A DNA stretch of 64,000 nt, taken from assembly GCF_000741645.1 (NCBI RefSeq), contig NZ_JGZD01000008.1, forward strand, positions 62,001 through 126,000. Direction: 5' to 3'. The position numbers and the translations under genes are program-made. This document shows, piece by piece, positions 17,382 to 27,028 of this stretch. The stretch comes from Bifidobacterium minimum (GTDB lineage: Bacteria > Actinomycetota > Actinomycetes > Actinomycetales > Bifidobacteriaceae). How positions within the stretch are numbered: position 1 is the stretch's first letter; each line of letters begins with the position of its first letter. Under the pieces are notes generated by a model. That model was not told where the DNA came from. It searched no databases and worked only from the letters and a program-made list of their open reading frames with translations.

Positions 17382-18726
17382 GTGATTTCATACGGTCTGC
17401 CGGAGTCCCGGATACAGCGGGAAGTCGGCGACCAGCCTGTCCACTCTGGCTTTGAGGCGTCGGTGTCCGCGCCAGTACCTGGGCCAGCGCCGTTCCGATG
17501 ATGTCGGCGACCTCCTCGTATTCCGCGTCGCCGAATCCGCGCGTGGCGAGGGCCGATGTGCCGATTCGTAGTCCCGAGGCTATGGACGCGGGCCGTGGAT
17601 CGAAGGGAACGGTGTTGCGGTTGATGGTGATGCCGCATCGCGCGAGGAGATCCTCGCCCTGCTGGCCGTCGAGTTCGCTGTTGCGCAGATCGACCATCAC
17701 GAGATGCACGTCCGTGCCGCCGGTGAGAACGCTGATGCCGTTGTCCGCAACATCCTTGGCCTGAAGGCGCTGGGCGAGGATCTGGGCGCCGTCAAGGGTG
17801 CGTTGCATGCGGTTTCGGAAGTCCTCGGTTCCGGCGATTTTGAAGGACACGGCCTTGGCCGCCACGACATGCATCAGGGGCCCGCCCTGCTGACCGGGGA
17901 AGACGGCGGAATTGATCTTCCTGCCGAACTCCTCCCTGGCGAGGATGAATCCCGACCGGGGTCCGCCCAATGTCTTATGCGCGGTGGATGACACGACGTC
18001 CGCATGCGGGACGGGGCTGGGATGCAGCCCGGCCGCGACGAGCCCGGCGAAATGGGCCATATCCACCCAGAACCGGGCGCCGACCTCGTCGGCGATCTGC
18101 CTCATCGCCGCGAAATCCTCGATGCGTGGATAGGCGCTCCATCCGCCGATGATCAGTGCGGGATGCGTCTCCAGGGCGCGCTTCCTGATGATCTCGGGGT
18201 CGATGCGGAAGGTCTCCGGATTCACGCCGTAGGACTCGGCCTTGTAGAAGCGTCCGGAGAAGTTGATCCTCATGCCGTGTGAGAGGTGACCGCCGTGGTC
18301 GAGCGCCAGCCCAAGAATCGTGTCTCCGGGCTTGACGAGCGCCTGGTACACCGCGGCGTTGGCCTGCGCGCCGGAGTGAGGCTGCACGTTGGCGTATTCG
18401 GCGCCGAACAGGGCCTTGGCGCGTTCGCGGGCGAGGGTCTCGACCTTGTCGACGACCTCGCAGCCGCCGTAGTAGCGCTTTCCGGGATATCCCTCGGCGT
18501 ACTTGTTAGTCAAAACCGACCCCTGTGCCTGAAGGACCGCGCGGGGAACGAAGTTCTCCGAAGCGATCATCTCGAGTCCTCCCTGCTGGCGATGAAGCTC
18601 GTCGTTGAGCAGTTCGGCGATTTCGGGGTCGGTGCGGGAGATGGGTGAGTTGAAGACGTCGTCCGGCCTCTGGGCCAGGGTGCCGGCTGTCATCTGCGCT
18701 TCGGTTGTGGTGTCGGTGTCTGTCAT
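17362..18726 (-). CDS. glyA: Serine hydroxymethyltransferase (C-terminus frameshifted)
   Basis: A 454-aa PLP enzyme interconverting serine and glycine with tetrahydrofolate, the main one-carbon source. Conserved text includes [30 protein letters not shown], the PLP lysine in [14 protein letters not shown] and [18 protein letters not shown] precedes the ATG at 18726; an upstream extension has no such site. The last part is out of frame: after [14 protein letters not shown] the open frame continues with an unrelated tail and stops at 17362. The +1 frame from about 17455 reads [19 protein letters not shown], the standard SHMT ending, and stops at 17388 just before a perfect terminator. One inserted base, real or a sequencing error, explains this. 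Confidence 0.92.
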   Translation of the reverse strand: MTDTDTTTEAQMTAGTLAQRPDDVFNSPISRTDPEIAELLNDELHRQQGGLEMIASENFVPRAVLQAQGSVLTNKYAEGYPGKRYYGGCEVVDKVETLARERAKALFGAEYANVQPHSGAQANAAVYQALVKPGDTILGLALDHGGHLSHGMRINFSGRFYKAESYGVNPETFRIDPEIIRKRALETHPALIIGGWSAYPRIEDFAAMRQIADEVGARFWVDMAHFAGLVAAGLHPSPVPHADVVSSTAHKTLGGPRSGFILAREEFGRKINSAVFPGQQGGPLMHVVAAKAVSFKIAGTEDFRNRMQRTLDGAQILAQRLQAKDVADNGISVLTGGTDVHLVMVDLRNSELDGQQGEDLLARCGITINRNTVPFDPRPASIASGLRIGTSALATRGFGDAEYEEVADIIGTALAQVLARTPTPQSQSGQAGRRLPAVSGTPADRMKSRSAPMH

Positions 18727-18894
18727 TGTGCTCCTTTGTCGTGTGCGGTGGTCTGTGTCGTGTGCTTCTACCGTGTCCGCCGGCCTATGGCACACCATAC
18801 CGTCCGGTCCTCGCCGAGTTCTCAGTTGATGCCGAAGCGTGGACCGAAGCGTGGTGCGGAGTGCAGATCGTGCGGCGAGCGTGCGAACGACGGC

Positions 18895-20178
18895 CTACAC
18901 CTCTGCCCTGTCGTCGGCGATGGCCGCCCGTGTGCGTCGGCGGGACACCCAGATGATGCTGACCAGCGCGATGGCGTAGAGCACGGCGAGAATCGGGATC
19001 AGCGTGGCGTACCGATGGGCCTGATCGTCCGCGTGATTGACGACGAACGAGGCGAGCTGGTTTCCGGAGAGTCCCGCCATCGCCCATGCGCTCAGCGCGA
19101 GCCCATGCGTCGTGGATACGGCCTTGATCCCGAAATGCTGGTCGAGCAGGACGGGAAGCGTGGAGAACCCTCCGCCGTATCCGGCGTTGACGAGGAACAG
19201 CATGGCCAGAACCACCCACAGGAGGGCGTTGTCGATGCCGCCGGTGGCGATCTCCACCACGCATACGGCGATCGACATGACGAAGATGATGACGTATGCG
19301 GTCTCACGTCGTGCGAAATGATCCGAAAGCGTGGAGAATCCGAGTCGTCCGACGGTGTTGAACACGGCGTCCACGGCGAGGACGACGCCCACCGTTCCGG
19401 CGATGGCGACGGCGAACGCCGAATCGTCGAGTCCCGAGTACGAGGGGAGTTGGCGCAGAACGTCGCGGAGTATGTCCTTCTCCTGCGAGATGAGCGCAAG
19501 ACCGCAGGTGATGTTGATGTAGAAGGCCAGCCAGATCGCCCAGAAAACCGGACGCCGCATGATGGATCCGCGGCTCACTTGGGCGTCGGGTTCGTAGACG
19601 TAGCCCTGGGGCCGTTTGATGAGGAGGAATCCGACGAACATGAGGATCGCGTAGACGAGGGCGAGGATGTAGAACATCTTCACCAGTCCGACTCCTTCGA
19701 TGAGCCATTCCATGACGGGACTGGCGATGGCCTTCGCGAGTCCGAACCCCGCCACCGCTATTCCCGTGGCGAGCCCCTTGTTGTCCTTGAACCACAGCAT
19801 GAGGTTCTTCACCGGGGTGAGGTATCCGACGCCCAGACCGACGCCCATGATGGCGCCATAGAAGATGAAGACGCCGGGCAGGAAGTTCAGCTCGACGCTC
19901 ATGCCGGTTCCCGCGAATCCGACGACGAAGCAGACCATCGAGATCAGGGCCGATTTCTTGATGTCGCGTTCCACCATGGGGCCGAGGAACGCGGCGGACA
20001 TGCCCAGGAAGAATATGGCCAGTGAGAATCCCCATTCGATTGTGCCTGCGGGGACTTTCATGCGGTCGGCGATGAGCTGCTTGAAAACGCTCCAGCAATA
20101 GACCGTGCCGATGGATACGTGTATGAGGAGGGCGGGGGCGATCGCCCGGGTCCAACGATTGTCCGGCAGGATGCTCAT
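18895..20178 (-). CDS. MFS transporter, oxalate/formate antiporter (OFA) type
   Basis: A 427-aa integral membrane protein with about 12 hydrophobic segments. The start WTRAIAPALLIHVSIGTVYCWSVF and the loop GYLTPVKNLMLWFKDNKGLATGIAV are typical of the OFA family of the major facilitator superfamily. Members exchange carboxylates such as oxalate/formate or lactate/pyruvate; the substrate here is unknown. ATG 20178 follows GGAGAGGATCAT on the minus strand, while a frame extension to 20304 has no ribosome binding site. It lies downstream of no obvious partner; glyA is next on the same strand after about 170 nt with its own ribosome binding site. Confidence 0.88.
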   Translation of the reverse strand: MSILPDNRWTRAIAPALLIHVSIGTVYCWSVFKQLIADRMKVPAGTIEWGFSLAIFFLGMSAAFLGPMVERDIKKSALISMVCFVVGFAGTGMSVELNFLPGVFIFYGAIMGVGLGVGYLTPVKNLMLWFKDNKGLATGIAVAGFGLAKAIASPVMEWLIEGVGLVKMFYILALVYAILMFVGFLLIKRPQGYVYEPDAQVSRGSIMRRPVFWAIWLAFYINITCGLALISQEKDILRDVLRQLPSYSGLDDSAFAVAIAGTVGVVLAVDAVFNTVGRLGFSTLSDHFARRETAYVIIFVMSIAVCVVEIATGGIDNALLWVVLAMLFLVNAGYGGGFSTLPVLLDQHFGIKAVSTTHGLALSAWAMAGLSGNQLASFVVNHADDQAHRYATLIPILAVLYAIALVSIIWVSRRRTRAAIADDRAEV

Positions 20179-20452
20179 ATGATCCTCTCCGCAAAGGGAG
20201 TTCATGGCCCAGGTCGGATTGGTGGCGTGGGCCGGGCAGTCGCCGTCGCAATCATCCCTTTGCCTGAAAAACGTAACATGACCCATGTTCGTTTCCGGAT
20301 GCATTCAGGGTGTGTTGGGCGTCATATGGACCGACTGTGAGGAATGTCATAGTAAAGCCAGGTGGCATCTTGGCGCCGAAACCGGAGCGTTTGCGGGTGG
20401 ACCGTCTGGTATCATGGCGTTGGTTATGGCGGGTGCGAGTGAGGAGCGGGGC

Positions 20453-20659
20453 ATGGGTAAATACACCATTGTTATCGGCGCGATCAGCTTGGCTTTCGGA
20501 GCCGTGAGTCTGGCCCTGTCCTTCTATGAGGCGATTCCTTCGGGAATATGCGGGTTGATCGCCGGTGTTCTGGGCTTCGCCGTGGGAATGATGGGGATGG
20601 CCCCGCATGCGGACTCCCCGGATCCCGCGATGCGCTCGCAGGATGATCCCAACTCCTGA
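20453..20659 (+). CDS. Small two-helix membrane protein, unknown function
   Basis: A 68-aa protein with two hydrophobic segments (YTIVIGAISLAFGAVSLALS and GICGLIAGVLGFAVGMMGMA) linked by a short loop, and a hydrophilic acidic tail. GAGGAG at 20441-20446 is 6 nt before the ATG. An in-frame extension upstream lacks such a site. The family is not recognised; similar small membrane proteins occur widely in actinobacteria. It is followed by a long non-coding stretch. Confidence 0.6.
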   Translation: MGKYTIVIGAISLAFGAVSLALSFYEAIPSGICGLIAGVLGFAVGMMGMAPHADSPDPAMRSQDDPNS

Positions 20660-21054
20660 TCGAGGGCTTCTATAGTTAACACGGTGCCCCTGTTGCGATA
20701 TCTCGTGGGGGAGACCGTTACGGCAAGACGGGCAACATCAGCGTGATTCGCTTCCCCTCATGGGCTGTGCTGGGAATAGTGAATTCTTCCCCCGGCGTCC
20801 GACCTTTTTGATTCTTCCTGAATTGATGTACCCATGATGTACCCATTCAGAAGAGCGCATATGCATGGGCCAAAGGTCTATGGGAGGATTGCCGTGCTCG
20901 GTTGCGGACGAATGGAGAACATGCGACGAATGAAGCCGGAGCGAAGGCCTACCGTTGAATGTTTCTCTGCACGAGGCGTAGCCCATTTTCGGGGATTCCG
21001 AGTAAATCACGTCGGACAACAACGGGATCAAAGCGGTCAAGTATGGACTGCAGA
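20660..21054. other. Non-coding gap at the edge of an AT-richer patch
   Basis: No gene could be supported. A TATAGT hexamer at 20671-20676 resembles a -10 element without a clear -35. The 11-mer TGATGTACCCA occurs twice in tandem around 20824-20845. Base composition becomes AT-richer from about 20750 onward, continuing into the Abi-family pseudogene. Short open frames here show no recognisable protein. Confidence 0.5.
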
Positions 21055-21872
21055 TCACTCATGAACTGTTGCTTTAAACAGGTCTTCGTCTGGTACATGT
21101 ATAGTCTGGTACATGTATAGAACAGTTAGATAGGCAAAAACCGAATCCGCTTCAATCGTTTCTTTCAATGCCGTGAATACCAGACGTGCTTTCTTCATAT
21201 AACGGGTGTTGTAGATGCGGTTTCCATGGGCGCTTTCATTACGAAGTCTCACAATGCACTGTAAGGCGTTGTGAAGATTATCCGGAGAGGTTCGAAAGTG
21301 TTTCGCAATCCTTGTTCTATCTCCGTCGTACATGCAATTGTAGTATTTTGAGAGTCTCGAAAACGGCATTGTCTCGACCATAACCCAAAGAGGAGCGTTC
21401 CCGCCGTACTTCTTGAGATGGTGTTGGATAAAGAGGGGCTTTTCCAGATAGTGCTCTTCCTGAGAAAAGGCGTCGATAATTCTTTGTGCATCAGCTTTTC
21501 TGTAATAATTACCTGCATCAAGATGTTGGTCATGCGGTTTTTGTAAACAATGAGCATTGGAATATTCGTAAGCAATGACCGTGCGCAACTTAATTTCAAC
21601 TGGTTCCGTGTACCGTAAATAAAATTTCGAAGGGCAGAATCGAAATCGTAGATGGCGATGATATCGCGCAAACGTGTTTGTGCTTCACATCTACCGTGAG
21701 ACTGGTCGATGCGAAACTGAAGAGCATAGCCTGTCAATCTGTAGTAGTTCGTTCGAAGCAGTATCTGGTCGACTTCTTTTTTCGAGTAGCCATCGAATGT
21801 GATGCCGTGGGCAAGGAGCTTACTTCTTTGTTCGGCGACGGTCCGAGGTTGTTTCAGAGTGCAGGAGTCCAT
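21055..21872 (-). pseudogene. Abi-family (AbiD/AbiF-like, Abi_2) protein, frameshifted
   Basis: Conceptually about 270 aa in two frames. The first part from ATG 21872 reads LKQPRTVAEQRSKLLAHGI, NYYRLTGYALQFR and IIAIYDFDSALRNFIYG, the N-terminal pattern of Abi_2 proteins linked to phage abortive infection. At about 21605 the family text moves to another frame: PVEIKLRTVIAYEYSNAH, then APLWVMVETMPFSRLSKYY and LRNESAHGNRIYNTR at the expected end. A one-base deletion near 21603-21613 accounts for this. AAGG precedes ATG 21872 by about 8 nt. The base composition is clearly AT-richer than neighbouring genes and a tRNA gene is close, so horizontal acquisition is likely. Whether the break is real or a sequencing error cannot be told. 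Confidence 0.8.
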
Positions 21873-22260
21873 ATATTTCATCCTTGAAATATGAAGGAAG
21901 GCTGACCAAAATTCACATTGGAACTCTAGCCAGCCTGGCACCCAACGGCTTGAGTCCAAGACTCTGATTCTCATAAGAGAATACCTTTGGGAAGCTCTTG
22001 TATCCACGAGGCTACATGAGGCATCAATCAATAGCAATCGATAACATCCCGTACATCTAGTGGCTGAATATGTCTCTTACCACTAGACATGCGCGGTCGC
22101 CGGTCCGTTCGGCTCCCAATGGTCGGTCGGAGTCACCGTGAGCATCTTGCCGGAGACGCTGAAAAATATGGGCAAAATGTGGGCAGAAAAAGCGACGACA
22201 AGGATTCAGGGCTTTCGGGAACGACGGAATGAAGACAAAAACATGGTGCATGACCCAAGT
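21873..22260. other. Non-coding gap between Abi pseudogene and tRNA-Val
   Basis: No gene is supported. It contains an inverted repeat TCTAGTGG (22056-22063) / CCACTAGA (22080-22087). A plus-strand open stretch of about 50 codons after 22085 (SILPETLKNMGKMWAEKATT) is unrecognised. Its position at the 3' end of tRNA-Val is where tyrosine integrases usually insert elements, but no integrase or duplicated tRNA end was identified. Confidence 0.45.
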
Positions 22261-22333
22261 GGGCGATGAGGGGCTCGAACCCCCGACATCCACCGTGTAA
22301 AGGTGGCGCTCTAGCCGACTGAGCTAATCGCCC
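22261..22333 (-). tRNA. tRNA-Val (anticodon TAC)
   Basis: On the minus strand the 73-nt sequence begins GGGCGATTAGCTCAGTCGG and ends GTTCGAGCCCCTCATCGCCC. The acceptor arms GGGCGAT/ATCGCCC pair fully. The anticodon stem CCACC/GGTGG encloses TTTACAC, giving anticodon TAC for GTA codons. The T arm GGGGGTTCGAGCCCC is standard. No CCA is encoded. Confidence 0.97.
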
Positions 22334-22626
22334 GCAGTGCAATACTGTATCGTAGGATGCCGTCGTGACGTGCAGCGCGGTCTCAGCACGGTCTCAGCAC
22401 GGTGCCTGCCGCGCGTGCCCGCGTGTCTCGCAACCAGTGCGGTCTTGTGTTAATGACTCCCGGTATGCTCGGGGTTGTGCACGGTTGACCCTGCAGGGTG
22501 GGACGCGTCGCAAGGACGCGTCGCAAGTGTGTGCCATCAGTGTCGAGGATGCCTTGCGAACACGCGCGTCGGGTTAATCACGTAAAGTGTGGGGGATGGA
22601 CACTATCCGTAGGAGGTCAGTTGCCA

Positions 22627-24306
22627 ATGGCTGAGGAACCTGAAGCCGATCGTAATCCCTCGGGGATCGCGCGGGTCGGCAAGCGCAAGTGGGGGTATGA
22701 CCCCTCTCAGGTCAATGAATTCCTTGATCGGGCACATGCCTTGTATGAGAGCGAGGGAGTCCAGCTGTCCCAGAAGGACATTCAGAACGTGTCCTTTGAC
22801 CTCTGCAAGGGCGGATACGTCATCGCCCAGGTCGACGCCGCCCTGACCCGTCTTGAGCGCGCGGTGACGGACAAGACCACGGCGTGGGAGATATCCCAGC
22901 ACGGGCGGGTCACATGGAAGGCGACGACCATGGGGCTTTTCCGCACGATAGCGGCCCATGCGGCCAGACCGGAGCGTGAGCGCTTCTCCGCCGGGCAAAG
23001 CAAGCAGCCTTCATACGATCGTCGTCAGGTCGACCGGCTCATCGATCAGATCATCGCGAAATCCAGCGCCGCGCTTGGGGTAGGTGACGCGCGGGATGAC
23101 GCCCAGGAGGTGGCCCGCAAGCTGGTCGACCTCAATGCGTCCGTGGTGGCGAACGTCGTTTTCACCCAGCGCAGGGGAGCGCGCGGGTATGACGAGCGGC
23201 AGGTGGACTACTATCTGAACTCCTGCGTCGAGCTTTTGTCGCGCATCGAATCCTACGAGCGACTTTCCGACTATTCCGCGGATCCTTCGGCCGAACTGAG
23301 CGCCATGTCCGAGGAGGGAGCGCAGACCGAGGTGATCTCGCCGATCCCGCTCGACGCGTCGGCGGATTCGCAGTCGGCCGTCGGATCCCTGTTCGATCTG
23401 ATGCAGAAGCCGGCGCCGATCCATACCCATCGTGATGCGGAGAGAACCACGGAGGACCAATCCTTTGACGCGCTGAACAACGCCGAGCGTGAGATATTCC
23501 AGAGTGAGTCCGTCTCGCCCACGGCTATGCCGGAACCGCAGTTCGTTTCACAGCGGCGGTCCGACTCGGATCCGGAAATTCCTCCCGTCCCGCTCCCGAC
23601 GGATTCGCCAAGCGTGGACTCAACGCATTCGACGGCGTCATCGACTCTGGGGAATGACGCGTGGACAACGCGCCCCGCCCCGACCAGCGCATCCCGAACC
23701 GTTCCTCGATCCGAACCCGTGACGCCCGCGCATGTCGAGCCGTCCGCACGTACCGCCGCGCCCGCGCGCACCGCCACGCCCGCGCATTCAGGGGCAACGG
23801 GAGCCACAGCCGAACCCGCCCGCGCGACCTCCGCTCCGTCCCCGCGGCAGTCCGGCTCGCAGTCGACGGTCGGTGCCGGTTCATCCGGGGATTCCTCGCT
23901 GGCGGCATTGGCCCATCTTGCCGAGGAGACCCATTCCGAGGAGAAGCCCGACGATCTGTCCTTCGATGTGCAGATCCCCCAGCTGGCTATGCCTCATGTG
24001 ACGTGGGCGTCCACGCCCGACTCGTCGTCCCCCTCGCATGGCGGAGTCAAAGCCCTTTCGGCGGCCACCTCGCCCGCATCTTCGACATCGGATGCCGGAA
24101 GCTTCGGAATCCCCGATCTGTCGTTCCCCGTCTTCGATGAAGGCAAGCGTTCCGAATCGGACCCGGATGCCGACTCGGGGCCGCGCGTCTTCGGACCGGT
24201 GCGTGACGATGCGGATCCGCGCGATGGCTCCGGCGTCGATAGCTCCGACAACGACGGTGAATATGACGGCGATGACTACGGAAAGGGACGGAAGGCGGAT
24301 CGTTGA
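22627..24306 (+). CDS. Protein with repeated DivIVA-type domains and disordered acidic tail
   Basis: A 559-aa protein. Three copies of a DivIVA-like motif are visible: KRKWGYDPSQVNEFLDRAH (about residue 20), PSYDRRQVDRLIDQII (about 130) and ARGYDERQVDYYLNSCVEL (about 185). They alternate with conserved short helices such as VSFDLCKGGYVIAQVDAAL. From about residue 215 the protein is rich in Ser, Pro, Ala and Asp and probably disordered. DivIVA-domain proteins mark curved membrane or poles in actinobacteria and recruit wall-synthesis factors; this one is distinct from the canonical DivIVA at 59967. AGGAGGT at 22611-22617 is 9 nt before the ATG; a TTG at 22621 is too close. Its stop overlaps the dxr start. 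Confidence 0.8.
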   Translation: MAEEPEADRNPSGIARVGKRKWGYDPSQVNEFLDRAHALYESEGVQLSQKDIQNVSFDLCKGGYVIAQVDAALTRLERAVTDKTTAWEISQHGRVTWKATTMGLFRTIAAHAARPERERFSAGQSKQPSYDRRQVDRLIDQIIAKSSAALGVGDARDDAQEVARKLVDLNASVVANVVFTQRRGARGYDERQVDYYLNSCVELLSRIESYERLSDYSADPSAELSAMSEEGAQTEVISPIPLDASADSQSAVGSLFDLMQKPAPIHTHRDAERTTEDQSFDALNNAEREIFQSESVSPTAMPEPQFVSQRRSDSDPEIPPVPLPTDSPSVDSTHSTASSTLGNDAWTTRPAPTSASRTVPRSEPVTPAHVEPSARTAAPARTATPAHSGATGATAEPARATSAPSPRQSGSQSTVGAGSSGDSSLAALAHLAEETHSEEKPDDLSFDVQIPQLAMPHVTWASTPDSSSPSHGGVKALSAATSPASSTSDAGSFGIPDLSFPVFDEGKRSESDPDADSGPRVFGPVRDDADPRDGSGVDSSDNDGEYDGDDYGKGRKADR

Positions 24307-25535
24307 TCGGCGATAGGACGGTCGGACATATGACGGTCGACCATACGACGGCCGACCATAGGACGGTCGTCGTTCTCGGATCAACGGGTTCGATCGGCAC
24401 GCAGGGGCTCGACGTCATCTCGCGCCATCGGGGGATGTTCCGCGTCACGGGGCTCGCCTCGGGTGGATCCCATCTTGACCTTCTCGCACGGCAGGCCATC
24501 GATTTCGACGTGCGGCGCGTCGCGCTTGCGGACGGCGGCAAGGTCGCCGAAATGCGGCGGATCCTTGATTCCTCCGGAGCGCATGGCGTCACGGTCGAGG
24601 GTGGTATGGAGGCGGTCATCGCGTTGGCTGGTTCGGGAGCGGATGTGGTCCTCAACGGGATCACGGGATCCATCGGACTTGAGCCCTCCATCGCGGCGCT
24701 TTCCGCCGGCTCGCAGCTGGCGCTCGCGAACAAGGAGTCCGTCGTGGCCGGGGGACATCTCCTTTTCGACGCCCAGATTCGCAGGAACCAGATCAATCCC
24801 GTGGATTCCGAGCATTCCGCGATATGGCAGTCCCTGCGGTCCGGAACCCATGACGAGGTGTCGCGCCTCATCGTCACGGCGTCGGGAGGGCCCTTCCGCG
24901 GCATGCGGCGCGATCAGATGGCGTCCGTCACTCCCGAGCAGGCGTTGAACCATCCCACGTGGACCATGGGTCCCGTCGTGACGGTCAATTCGTCGACGCT
25001 GATGAACAAGGGGCTTGAGGTCATTGAGGCGAGTAGACTCTTCGACATCCCGCCGGATCGGATCGTCGTGACCGTCCATCCGCAGTCGATCGTGCACTCC
25101 ATGGTCGAGTTCCGTGATGGCGCCACCATCTGCCAGGCGTCCCCGCCGGATATGCGACTGCCCATCGCTCTGGGACTGTCGGCTCCCGACAGGCTCGGCG
25201 ACGTGGCGTCGGCATGCGATTGGGGCACGATGGCCACGTGGACGTTCGAACCACTGGATGACGTGGCTTTCCCCGCGGTTTCACTGGCGCGTCAGTGCCT
25301 TGCGGCCTCGCAGAAGCATACGGCCGTCCTCAACGCGGCCAATGAGCAGGCCGTCCACGCCTTCCTCGACCGTCGGCTGCCCTATCTGGGAATCGTGGAC
25401 ACGGTCAGATCCGTCATCGACGAGATGGATGCGGCCCTGCGCGCCACGCCGATGTTCGAATCCGTGGAGGAAATGGGCCAGATCGAGGCGGAGGCGCGTC
25501 GCCGGGCCGATGATCTGATAAACCGGCAAGCGTGA
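24303..25535 (+). CDS. dxr: 1-deoxy-D-xylulose 5-phosphate reductoisomerase
   Basis: A 410-aa enzyme of the MEP isoprenoid pathway, converting DXP to MEP with [22 protein letters not shown] is the NADPH site. [27 protein letters not shown] and TASGGPFRG follow in order, and [20 protein letters not shown] precedes [12 protein letters not shown]. The TTG at 24303 overlaps the upstream stop (TTGA) with GGAAGG upstream; ATG 24330 is an alternative. Between these starts a 15-bp tandem repeat (24316-24369) encodes T-V-x-H-x repeats not found in the family core. It is translationally coupled to ispG by a GTGA overlap. Confidence 0.93.
   Translation: MIGDRTVGHMTVDHTTADHRTVVVLGSTGSIGTQGLDVISRHRGMFRVTGLASGGSHLDLLARQAIDFDVRRVALADGGKVAEMRRILDSSGAHGVTVEGGMEAVIALAGSGADVVLNGITGSIGLEPSIAALSAGSQLALANKESVVAGGHLLFDAQIRRNQINPVDSEHSAIWQSLRSGTHDEVSRLIVTASGGPFRGMRRDQMASVTPEQALNHPTWTMGPVVTVNSSTLMNKGLEVIEASRLFDIPPDRIVVTVHPQSIVHSMVEFRDGATICQASPPDMRLPIALGLSAPDRLGDVASACDWGTMATWTFEPLDDVAFPAVSLARQCLAASQKHTAVLNAANEQAVHAFLDRRLPYLGIVDTVRSVIDEMDAALRATPMFESVEEMGQIEAEARRRADDLINRQA
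24316..24369. repeat. 15-bp tandem repeat at the 5' end of dxr
   Basis: Units of the form GACGGTCGACCATA plus one variable base occur at 24316-24330, 24331-24345 and 24346-24360, with a partial fourth to 24369. They encode a His/Thr/Val/Asp-rich N-terminal extension and obscure the true dxr start. Confidence 0.8.
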
Positions 25536-26890
25536 GTGAAATCCAGGAGAGTCCGACGAATCCGATGACATCGACGAATCAGAAAGACCCTGGCAGTGGT
25601 TTCCGTCGCACGGGAACGCCGACGGTCAGCGAATCACCACTGCACCCGCGGCGGGTGTCGCGGCGCATCATGGTCGGTCCGGTCCCCGTCGGTGGGGGAG
25701 CGCCCATCAGCGTGCAGTCCATGACGAACACTCCCACGACCGACATCAACGCCACGCTTCAGCAGATCGCGGAGCTTGCGGCCGCTGGATGCGACATCGT
25801 GCGGGTCGCCGTGCCCAGTCAGGACGACGCCGATGCGCTGCCGATCATCGTCAGGAAGTCGCCGATTCCGGTAATCGCCGATATCCACTTCCAAAGCCGT
25901 TACGTGTTTCAGGCCATCGACGCGGGCTGCGCCGCAGTGCGCGTCAACCCCGGCAATATCCGGAAATTCGACGAGGTCGGCCCCTCCATCTGCCGTGCCG
26001 CCGAGGATGCGGGGATCTCCCTGCGCATCGGAGTCAACGCGGGATCGCTCGATAAGGACCTGTACGCCAGATACGGTGGCCCGACGCCGGAGGCGCTTGT
26101 CGCGTCCGCGCTCAAAGAGGCCCACATGTTCGAGGACGTCGGCTTCCATGACTTCAAGATCTCGGTCAAGCACCATGATCCGGTCACCATGGTCGAGACG
26201 TACCGTCTTCTCGCGTCGAAAGGCGACTGGCCCCTGCATCTGGGCGTCACCGAGGCCGGGCCCGCCTGGCAGGGGACCATCAAGTCATGCCTGGCCTTCG
26301 GGGCTCTGCTCGCCGAGGGGATCGGCGACACGATCCGCGTCTCGCTTTCCGCGTCCCCCGTCGAGGAGGTCAAGGTCGGCTGCAAGATCCTTGAATATCT
26401 GGGATTGCGCCAGAGGCATTTCGACATCATCTCCTGCCCGAGCTGCGGCCGTGCGCAGGTGGATGTCATCCAGTTGGCCAACGAGGTCACCGAGGGACTC
26501 AAGGACATCACCGCCCCCATCCGCGTGGCGGTGATGGGCTGCATCGTCAATGGTCCCGGCGAGGCGCGTGAGGCCGATCTGGGCGTGGCCTCCGGCAACG
26601 GCAAGGGGCAGATCATCATCAAGGGCAAGGTCGTCAAAACCGTTCCCGAGGATCAGATCGTCCCCACGCTGCTGGAGACCGCACGTCAGATCGCCGGCGA
26701 GATGGAGGAATTGGACCAGGGTGCGCCATCGGCCTCAGGGAATCCCGGGACCGGCCCCATCGTCATCCCCGTGACCGAGCCCAGGAGCATGCCTAGCCGC
26801 AAGGCCTATCCGGTCGGGATGTATACCCGGTCGGGAGGCATGCCTAGCCGCAAGACACGGTACGGCCAGGAAGGCATGCCCGGCCAGTAG
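25532..26890 (+). CDS. ispG: 4-hydroxy-3-methylbut-2-enyl diphosphate synthase (GcpE)
   Basis: A 452-aa [4Fe-4S] enzyme forming HMBPP from MEcPP. The TIM-barrel part has [18 protein letters not shown]-like [17 protein letters not shown] and ISVKHHD. The cluster ligands are visible in CPSCGR (Cys302, Cys305) and [13 protein letters not shown] (Cys337). GTG 25532 overlaps the dxr stop as GTGA, so both MEP enzymes are coupled. The last 45 residues (GMPSRK repeated) are unlike the family and are encoded by the direct repeat GCATGCCTAGCCGCAAG, about 26789-26805 and 26838-26854. The stop codon lies inside a perfect hairpin. Confidence 0.95.
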   Translation: MSEIQESPTNPMTSTNQKDPGSGFRRTGTPTVSESPLHPRRVSRRIMVGPVPVGGGAPISVQSMTNTPTTDINATLQQIAELAAAGCDIVRVAVPSQDDADALPIIVRKSPIPVIADIHFQSRYVFQAIDAGCAAVRVNPGNIRKFDEVGPSICRAAEDAGISLRIGVNAGSLDKDLYARYGGPTPEALVASALKEAHMFEDVGFHDFKISVKHHDPVTMVETYRLLASKGDWPLHLGVTEAGPAWQGTIKSCLAFGALLAEGIGDTIRVSLSASPVEEVKVGCKILEYLGLRQRHFDIISCPSCGRAQVDVIQLANEVTEGLKDITAPIRVAVMGCIVNGPGEAREADLGVASGNGKGQIIIKGKVVKTVPEDQIVPTLLETARQIAGEMEELDQGAPSASGNPGTGPIVIPVTEPRSMPSRKAYPVGMYTRSGGMPSRKTRYGQEGMPGQ

Positions 26891-26899
26891 GCATGCCTT
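26871..26899 (+). terminator. Perfect hairpin spanning the ispG stop codon
   Basis: AAGGCATGCC (26871-26880) and GGCATGCCTT (26890-26899) form a perfect 10-bp stem with a 9-nt loop that contains most of the stop codon. No T-run follows. The arm sequence also resembles the GCATGCC repeats upstream in ispG, so it may be part of a repeat family rather than a classical terminator. Confidence 0.5.
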
Positions 26900-27015
26900 G
26901 GGGGCATCCTAGAAAGAGTCCGATCGGTGGGGTGTGCTTCCGACGGCCATTCATCAACCGAGGACGGGCTGGAACCGGACCGGAACCGGCCCGGAGCCGG
27001 CCCGGCCCCGATGGC

Positions 27016-27021
27016 TACAAT
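27016..27021 (+). promoter_or_regulatory. Putative -10 element of the membrane hydrolase gene
   Basis: TACAAT ends 7 nt before GTG 27029, with no ribosome binding site between; a leaderless start is inferred. Confidence 0.5.
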
Positions 27022-27028
27022 GGTCTGC

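Noticed and set aside
20670..20760. Small RNA gene (tmRNA or SRP RNA) after a TATAGT hexamer
   Set aside because: The sequence lacks the conserved ends of tmRNA and the GGAAG-type tetraloop region of SRP RNA.
22085..22260. Integrase remnant or attachment site beside tRNA-Val
   Set aside because: No catalytic Arg/His/Tyr motif and no duplicated tRNA 3' end were found within the window.
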